This document shows positions 41,448 to 46,231 of a DNA stretch of 46,231 bases, piece after piece. The notes under the pieces are model-generated. The model was not told where the DNA came from. It did no database searches and worked only from the letters and a program-made list of their open reading frames with translations. Each line of letters begins with the position of its first letter. Position 1 is the first letter of the stretch. Source of the stretch: Chloroflexota bacterium (lineage in GTDB: Bacteria > Chloroflexota > Limnocylindria > P2-11E). The stretch covers positions 1 through 46,231 of the forward strand of contig VBDU01000075.1 of assembly GCA_005883625.1 (NCBI GenBank), in the 5' to 3' direction. The position numbers and the translations under genes were made by a program.

Positions 41448-42149
41448 TCAGAAGTACTCGAGCACGGCGGCGGCGATGATGATCGCGACGAACGCCGCGA
41501 CGATGAGCAGACCCGGCAGGAGATAGAAGAGGGCGCCGGCGATGAGGAAGACCTCGAGGGCTCGACCGCCGGTGACCCCGTAGTGCAGCTCGATCCCGCG
41601 GTACGCCACCGCGGCGAGCCACAGGAACATCACGACGCCGACGGCGCTCGCGAGCGACGGCCCGAGCCCGCGCCCGAAGCCGAAGATCATGCCCGCGGTC
41701 GAGGTCGGGACCTGGTAGGCCAGCTCGGCGTACGCGAACAGGATCACGACCGGGAGGTACGCGCGTCCGCTGAGGCCACGCAGGCGGGCGGCGGCGTGCA
41801 CCGCGCTCGAGCCAAGAAGCCAGATGAAGAGCGGCGTGAGCGCGGACGCGACGATGACCGCGTCGAAGGAGCGCTGGATGAGGTACACGATCACCGTCGT
41901 GCGCTCGACGCCGAACGAGCTCAGCAAGGCGTCGATCACCTCGCTGCGGGCCGGGCCGAAGACCACGTCCTCGAACCGCGTCGTCGCGGCGAAGCGGTAG
42001 GCGGCCGCCGTGGAGAAGGCCATGGCGATCCCCACGGCGCCGAGCGCGAACGGCAACGTGCCGCGCGCGAGGACGGCCTCCGCGAAGCGTCGGGGCCACC
42101 GCAGGTCGGCGAGGTCGCGGCGCGCGAGGGGTGCCGGCGTCGCGGTCAC
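41448..42149 (-). CDS. Yip1-domain-like membrane protein
   Basis: 233-residue protein with about five to six hydrophobic segments (about 38-58, 98-118, 128-152, 170-190, 204-230). The pattern (YLIQRSFDAVIVASALTPLF, GSSAVHAAARLRGLSGRAYL, FAYAELAYQVPTST) is like Yip1-domain membrane proteins. The GTG start at 42149 overlaps the deacetylase-like gene's stop (GTGA). Function unknown. Sits between AcuC-like and DUF983 genes in one coupled run. Confidence 0.75.
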   Translation of the reverse strand: MTATPAPLARRDLADLRWPRRFAEAVLARGTLPFALGAVGIAMAFSTAAAYRFAATTRFEDVVFGPARSEVIDALLSSFGVERTTVIVYLIQRSFDAVIVASALTPLFIWLLGSSAVHAAARLRGLSGRAYLPVVILFAYAELAYQVPTSTAGMIFGFGRGLGPSLASAVGVVMFLWLAAVAYRGIELHYGVTGGRALEVFLIAGALFYLLPGLLIVAAFVAIIIAAAVLEYF

Positions 42150-43243
42150 GTGAACGCCGCGTCCAGCGCCGCCTTCACGGCCGCGTCGACGCGCGCGTCG
42201 ACCGCCGCCCGCTCGGGACCGGACCACACCGGCGGGTCGGCGTCGTGCAATTCGTCCGGGATCTCGGCACCGAGCATGAGGAGATATTCCAGCGACCAGG
42301 TGCGACGCACGGCGTCGAGGTCGTAGCCGCCCCCGCCCATCGCGACCCAGGGGTAGGGCGTGCGCGCGAACCAGCCCACCACGTGCTCACGTGCGTGCGT
42401 CGACAGGCGCAGGTCGGTGAGCGGATCCAGGAAATGCGGATCGATCCCCTGCTGGGTCACGAGCACGTCCGGACGGTAGCGCCCGACAAGCGGCGGTACG
42501 ACGGCGTCGAACGCCCGGATGTAGGCGGGATCGTCGGTGTAGGGCGGCAGCGCGACGTTGACGCTATAGCCGGCGCCCCGCCCCCGGCCGCGCTCGTCCG
42601 CGGTCCCGGTCCCCGGGAAGAACGGGCGGCCGAGGCTCGGGATGATCCCGTACTCGTGCAGCGAGATCGTGAGCACCCGATCGGTGTCGTAGAAGGCCGC
42701 CTGCACGCCGTCGCCGTGGTGGGCGTCGATGTCGACGTACGCGACCTTCAGGCCGCGGTCCGCCAGCAAGCCGCACACGATCGCCGGATCGTTGTAGATG
42801 CAAAAGCCGGAAGCCTTCCGGCGCATCGCGTGATGGAGCCCGCCCGCGCCATTGAACGCGACGCGCGCCCGCCCCGAGACGACCGCCTCCATCGCGACGA
42901 GCGAGGCGCCGGTCGTGAGGAGCGACGCCTCGTGCATGCCGGCGAAGGGCGGCGTGTCGCCGAACGTGTGGAGGCCCCACTCGGCGTAGTCGAGACCCGG
43001 GTCGGCCGATGCCTGCGCGACGGCGTCGACATACGCCCCGTCGTGGACGCGCTCGAGCTCGGCGCGCGTCGCGTCGCGCGGCGCCAGGAGGCGAGCGTTC
43101 GGGCGCGAGAAGGCGCCGAGCCGCACGAGGGTGTCGTGCACGCCGCGCAGGCGCCGCGGCTTAAGGGGATGGTCCGCGCGGTAAACGTGCGCTGCGAGAC
43201 GCGGGTGCCAGACGAAGCCCGCGACGCTCGCGGCCGCGGTCAT
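42146..43243 (-). CDS. AcuC/HDAC-family deacetylase
   Basis: 365-residue zinc-dependent deacetylase of the histone deacetylase/AcuC superfamily. Catalytic residues are visible: H137-H138, D171 and D173 with H175-H176 in DIDAHHGDG, D268 in QQGIDPH, and Y307 in GGGGYD. Zinc ligands would be D173, H175 and D268. AcuC-like enzymes deacetylate acetyl-CoA synthetase; an acetyl-CoA-synthetase-like gene lies about 1 kb downstream, which makes that role attractive but unproven. Follows folA after 7 bases. Confidence 0.9.
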   Translation of the reverse strand: MTAAASVAGFVWHPRLAAHVYRADHPLKPRRLRGVHDTLVRLGAFSRPNARLLAPRDATRAELERVHDGAYVDAVAQASADPGLDYAEWGLHTFGDTPPFAGMHEASLLTTGASLVAMEAVVSGRARVAFNGAGGLHHAMRRKASGFCIYNDPAIVCGLLADRGLKVAYVDIDAHHGDGVQAAFYDTDRVLTISLHEYGIIPSLGRPFFPGTGTADERGRGRGAGYSVNVALPPYTDDPAYIRAFDAVVPPLVGRYRPDVLVTQQGIDPHFLDPLTDLRLSTHAREHVVGWFARTPYPWVAMGGGGYDLDAVRRTWSLEYLLMLGAEIPDELHDADPPVWSGPERAAVDARVDAAVKAALDAAFT

Positions 43244-43250
43244 CGCCGGT

Positions 43251-43745
43251 CTATGGCTTCCGTATGCGCTCGAGCGTCAGGAAGCGGAACGCGTACGGAT
43301 GGCGCTCGTCGGCCTCGTGCGGCCGGTTCTCGAGCACGACCCAGTCCGTGCCGGCGAAATCGAAGTACGTGTCACCCCCAACGTCCGCGTCGACTTCGGT
43401 GAGATACATCCGATCCGCCATCGGCATGAACTCGCGGAAGACCTCGGCGCCCCCGAAGACGATGACCTCGGGCGCGTCGCCGGCGAGGCGCAGGGCCTCG
43501 TCCGGGGTGCGCGCGACCGTCACGCCGGGCGCGGCGAAGGCGGGATCCCGGGTGAGGACGATGTTCGTGCGGTCCGGCAGAGCGCGGCCGATGGACTCGT
43601 ACGTACGCCGGCCCATGATGACCGGCTTGCCCACGGTGAGCGCGCGAACGTTCCTCATGTCGTCCGGCAGCCGCCAGGGCAGCTTGCCGCCCCTGCCGAT
43701 GACCTTCTTGCGGTCGAACGCGACGACGAAGGAGATCCGGCTCAC
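43251..43745 (-). CDS. folA: Dihydrofolate reductase
   Basis: 164-residue DHFR, reducing dihydrofolate with NADPH. It has VVAFDRKKVIGRGGKLPWRL with the catalytic-region D26 in LPDDMRN, IMGRRTYESIGRALPDR, and VIVFGGAEVF. The GTG start overlaps the thyA stop (GTGA), so it is made together with thymidylate synthase, which generates dihydrofolate. Normal size and complete. Confidence 0.95.
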   Translation of the reverse strand: MSRISFVVAFDRKKVIGRGGKLPWRLPDDMRNVRALTVGKPVIMGRRTYESIGRALPDRTNIVLTRDPAFAAPGVTVARTPDEALRLAGDAPEVIVFGGAEVFREFMPMADRMYLTEVDADVGGDTYFDFAGTDWVVLENRPHEADERHPYAFRFLTLERIRKP

Positions 43746-44623
43746 ACCGCCATCTTCGCGGGGATCGCCTCGTGGTGCCGGTAGCCCTCGAGGCGCGCGA
43801 AGCCGTCGAGCAGCCCCGCCGGCTTGTCGCCGCGCCGGGCGCCTTCGAGGATCTCGCGGTAGCGGCCGGAGACCTCGTCGAGCGTGCGGAGCGCGGGATC
43901 GAGGGTGATCCGGGGGAGCGGGAGCGGGTCGCGCTCGAGCTGCGCACGCACCGCGTCGAAGTGGTCGCGGTAGACGTGCGCGTCGCCCAGGACGTGTACG
44001 AATTCGTGCGGCTCGCGGCCCGTCAGCTGCGCCACGAGGTGGAGGAGCAGCGCGTATTCCGCGATGTTGAAGGGCACGCCGAGGAACAGGTCGCACGAGC
44101 GCTGGAACATGAGGAGCGAAAGCCGGTCGCCTTCGCTGAAGAACTGGAACATCGCGTGGCAGGCCGGAAGCGACGTGTCCTCGAGCTCGCCCGGGTTCCA
44201 CGCGGTCACCACCATCCGCCGGCTCGACGGATCCCGCCGCAGCAGCCCGATCACGTTCGCGAGCTGATCGATGCGACGCCCGTCGGGGGCGACCCAGTCG
44301 CGCCATTGCTGACCGTAGTTTCGGCCCGCGTCGCCCTCGAACCGCGCGCGCTCGCGCCAGTACGGCGCGTACGCGTTCCCGTCCCAGATGTGGACGCCGA
44401 GCGCGTGCAGCTCCCGTACGTCGGAGGAGCCGTTCAGGAACCAGAGGAGCTCGGCGACGACCGAGCGGAACGCGAGGCGCTTCGTGGTCATGGCGGGGAA
44501 GCCGTCGCTCATGCGGAAGCGCATGACCTCGCCGAAGATCGCGCGCGTGCCCACGCCGGTGCGGTCCTGACGATCGTCGCCCTCGGTCATCGCCTTGCGC
44601 AGGACGTCGAGGTACTGCCGCAT
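43742..44623 (-). CDS. thyA: Thymidylate synthase
   Basis: 293-residue ThyA-type synthase, methylating dUMP to dTMP with methylene-tetrahydrofolate. It has KRLAFRSVVAELLWFLNGSS, the catalytic C155 in LPACHAMFQFF, the QRSCDLFLGVPFNIAEYALLLHL block and HVLGDAHVY. Complete family length. Presence of thyA with folA implies ordinary folate recycling rather than ThyX. A tandem GC hairpin array lies upstream. Confidence 0.97.
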   Translation of the reverse strand: MRQYLDVLRKAMTEGDDRQDRTGVGTRAIFGEVMRFRMSDGFPAMTTKRLAFRSVVAELLWFLNGSSDVRELHALGVHIWDGNAYAPYWRERARFEGDAGRNYGQQWRDWVAPDGRRIDQLANVIGLLRRDPSSRRMVVTAWNPGELEDTSLPACHAMFQFFSEGDRLSLLMFQRSCDLFLGVPFNIAEYALLLHLVAQLTGREPHEFVHVLGDAHVYRDHFDAVRAQLERDPLPLPRITLDPALRTLDEVSGRYREILEGARRGDKPAGLLDGFARLEGYRHHEAIPAKMAV

Positions 44624-44653
44624 CGCGTAGGAATTGTGCTCGGGACGGGGGCT

Positions 44654-44713
44654 GGGGGGCGGAGCCCCCCAACGGCGGGGGGCAGGGCCCCCTCAACAAG
44701 GGGGCGGAGCCCC
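44654..44713 (-). repeat. Tandem GC-hairpin array between the FecR gene and thyA
   Basis: Three short hairpins with stems GGGGGGC/GCCCCCC (44654-44670, loop GGA), GGGGGGC/GCCCCC (44677-44692, loop AGG) and GGGGC/GCCCC (44701-44713, loop GGA) recur every 22-23 bases, with CAAC-type spacers. On the transcript of the FecR-like gene they lie right after its stop codon, so they may serve as a terminator or 3' stabiliser. A single similar unit occurs at 28975-28993. Confidence 0.6.
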
Positions 44714-44720
44714 GGCGGGG

Positions 44721-46169
44721 CTAGGGAGGCGTGACTCCGCTGATGCCGAGGCAGCCCTGGCGGAAAGCGACGCGGCGCACGAGGAACGGCACGGTGGCGG
44801 TCGACTGCGCCAGCGCCTGCTCGATGCCGGACCGGAACCCATCGACGACGCCCACGGGCAGCGGCTCGGCGCTGAGCGAGCTGAGCCGCAGCACGAGCTT
44901 GTCGTTCACGGGCCCCGCGACGACGATGCCGTTGACGTTGACGGAGAGCGGACCCGCCACGGCCTGCCCGGTGACGTGGAGCCCGGCACCGTCGATCGAC
45001 ACCTTCACGTTGCTCACGCTCGCCACCCCGCCCGTGTTCGTGGCGCCCGCGGCCACGGCCTGGGTGAGGTCGGCTTCGGTGATGACGATGCCGACGGGCT
45101 GGCTCTTGTTCCCTTGCGAGAACGCGCGCACCGCGTCCACGCGCTGCTCGAGCTTGTCCCCGGTGAACACGCGTCCCGCGACCTCGGCGCCGCAGATCGT
45201 CGTGACGAGCTGCGGGTCGTCGAACGCGGAGACGGCGATCTGCCCGCCGACGGTGAGCGTGAAGCCGCTCTTCACGAGGTCACCGAGGTTGAACGACCGA
45301 GTGAACACCCGTGTCCCCGAGCGTGCGGTCCCGATGAAGCCATCGACGGTCAACGTCGCGTTCTGCAGCGCCGAGGCGGCCGTCAGCAGAAGGCCCCAGT
45401 GACCCCTGGAAGGCGCACGCACGCTGATCTTGTTCGCCTGCGCGGTCGCGACGCAGCCGGGGATCTGCTGCAGCTGCCCGCCGGAGTTGCACGTCTCGCC
45501 CTGCGGCGATGTGGCGGTGAACCCAAGGCCGGCCGAGCCGGTGATCTCGAGACGCGGCGACGGCGGGATCGGCGAAGGCACCGCCGGCGCAGGTTGGAAC
45601 TCGCCGATGCTGACCTGCGAGCCCGCGTTCACGGTCGTCGTGCCGCCCGCGCTCGCGCTCACGAGGAGCGTCCCCTCGTCGGCGAGGAACGTGGTCTGGG
45701 TGGTCCCGTCGGCGCGGCGCTCGACGATCGTCTGGAAGGCGGTCCCGCGCACCGCGGCGGTCGAGCTCGGCGTGCGGACCTCGAACTTCGAGTCCGGCGT
45801 CTTGAGCTTCTGCACCGACGCCCAGCTGCGGCCGAGGGTCTGCTCGATGGTGACCTGGAGGCCGTCGCCGGCCACCCGGTTGAGGCTTACGACGCGCACC
45901 TGCGATCCGGGGTCGATCGCCAGCGAAGAGCCGTCGAAGAACGTCAGGACGGCGCGACCGTTGTCGTTCGATTTCACGACGTCGCCGTTCGCGAAGACCT
46001 CGCCGTCGAGCGCGGGCGCGAACGCGGCGCCGCTGCGCGATCCTTCGATCGCGGTGTTGACCACCGCGAGCGTCGCCGCGTTCGTGCTCGCGACGGATGC
46101 GCCGCGCGGGAAATAGAGAAACGCCGCGATGGCGAGGGCGATGATGACGAGGACAAGGAGCTTTTTCAT
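44721..46169 (-). CDS. Membrane-anchored FecR-domain protein with a DUF2993/LmeA-like C-terminal part
   Basis: 482-residue exported protein with an N-terminal signal-anchor (residues 4-20). The FecR-like domain (about 50-190) has DGEVFANGDVVKSNDNG, LTFFDGSSLAIDPGSQVRV, TPSSTAAVRGTAFQ and DEGTLLVSA. A Pro-rich linker (about 193-205) leads to a Cys-containing beta-rich region (about 210-320). The C-terminal stretch (about 340-480; GIVITEADLTQAV, SNVKVSIDGAGLHVTG) resembles DUF2993/LmeA-type lipid-binding proteins. There is no ECF sigma partner, so it is probably not a classical FecR anti-sigma factor but a surface/scaffold protein. Start: ATG at 46169 with GGGAAGGG upstream. Confidence 0.8.
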   Translation of the reverse strand: MKKLLVLVIIALAIAAFLYFPRGASVASTNAATLAVVNTAIEGSRSGAAFAPALDGEVFANGDVVKSNDNGRAVLTFFDGSSLAIDPGSQVRVVSLNRVAGDGLQVTIEQTLGRSWASVQKLKTPDSKFEVRTPSSTAAVRGTAFQTIVERRADGTTQTTFLADEGTLLVSASAGGTTTVNAGSQVSIGEFQPAPAVPSPIPPSPRLEITGSAGLGFTATSPQGETCNSGGQLQQIPGCVATAQANKISVRAPSRGHWGLLLTAASALQNATLTVDGFIGTARSGTRVFTRSFNLGDLVKSGFTLTVGGQIAVSAFDDPQLVTTICGAEVAGRVFTGDKLEQRVDAVRAFSQGNKSQPVGIVITEADLTQAVAAGATNTGGVASVSNVKVSIDGAGLHVTGQAVAGPLSVNVNGIVVAGPVNDKLVLRLSSLSAEPLPVGVVDGFRSGIEQALAQSTATVPFLVRRVAFRQGCLGISGVTPP

Positions 46170-46190
46170 GACCCTTCCCGGACGGTTTCG

Positions 46191-46199
46191 AGGCTAGCA
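46191..46199 (-). promoter_or_regulatory. Candidate extended -10 (TGCTAGCCT) of the FecR-domain gene
   Basis: On the minus strand TGCTAGCCT lies 21 bases upstream of the ATG at 46169, preceded by CTGACA-like sequence at about 22 bases distance, longer than ideal. A moderate extended -10 match; the rest of the terminal 62 bases shows nothing else. Confidence 0.35.
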
Positions 46200-46231
46200 G
46201 AGAGGCTTGAGCGGACTCTGTCAGCGGGGTG

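Noticed and set aside
44624..44720. Promoter for thyA in the hairpin-rich gap
   Set aside because: No convincing -10/-35 pair could be placed; the gap is dominated by the GC hairpin array.

Overview
The window is GC-rich (about 70 %), tightly packed bacterial DNA with frequent GTG starts and very common 4-base start/stop overlaps. No rRNA, tRNA, phage, transposase or CRISPR feature was seen. Three substrate-binding proteins are lipoproteins, two with Tat-type signals, and several promoters look leaderless. The gene mix (LplB/YtcP-type and liv importers, a FecR-domain protein, a GrdB-like protein, pectin enzymes) suggests a free-living soil or sediment heterotroph, perhaps Chloroflexota or a related high-GC monoderm phylum. 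That placement is low-confidence inference.

Region 1 (1-3100, minus strand): a GrdB/PrdB-like redox protein interrupted by an in-frame TGA that best reads as selenocysteine (U119-x-x-C122), followed after one base by an isochorismatase-like hydrolase cut by the window edge. Next are a small secreted protein with a paired-cysteine hydrophobic tail and an UlaG-like metallo-hydrolase.

Region 2 (3138-20900): a polyuronide/aldarate utilisation locus. Two enolase-superfamily dehydratases (galactarate/talarate-like and glucarate-like) and an RpiR/SIS regulator lie on the plus strand. On the minus strand, a six-gene operon encodes a Tat lipoprotein binding protein, an ABC ATPase, two permeases, 5-dehydro-4-deoxyglucarate dehydratase (kdgD) and an SDR dehydrogenase, with a vapBC-like pair beyond it. 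Divergently, a second importer (Tat lipoprotein plus LplB- and LplC-like permeases) is joined to a cytoplasmic GH28 galacturonidase, a GH105 unsaturated uronyl hydrolase and a lipoprotein of the PL5 alginate-lyase family. Inferred flow: surface lyase, oligouronide import, cytoplasmic GH28/GH105, aldarates, the two dehydratases, KdgD, 2-oxoglutarate semialdehyde. The uronate dehydrogenase and the semialdehyde dehydrogenase are not in the window.

Region 3 (20900-32600): an acyl-CoA dehydrogenase / small PCP_red-like protein / SDR operon, a membrane glycosyltransferase fused to a degenerate deacetylase domain, an acyl-CoA ligase, an isocitrate-lyase-family protein with a possible 45-residue cysteine-rich peptide and a divergent LysR regulator, a TPR protein, a second acyl-CoA dehydrogenase and a hotdog thioesterase. 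A set of phased DnaA-box-like sites sits at 30841-30911.

Region 4 (32595-41100): a YggT-family protein, a complete liv-type branched-chain amino-acid importer (minus strand), a divergent 3-hydroxybutyrate dehydrogenase and CPBP protease sharing a 23-bp bidirectional promoter with it, and an acetyl/acetoacetyl-CoA-synthetase-like ligase. Together with region 3 this suggests growth on amino acids and short acids through CoA esters.

Region 5 (41100-46231): a minus-strand run thyA-folA, then an AcuC/HDAC-like deacetylase, a Yip1-like membrane protein and a DUF983-like zinc-ribbon membrane protein. Upstream of thyA, past a tandem array of GC hairpins, is a membrane-anchored FecR-domain protein.
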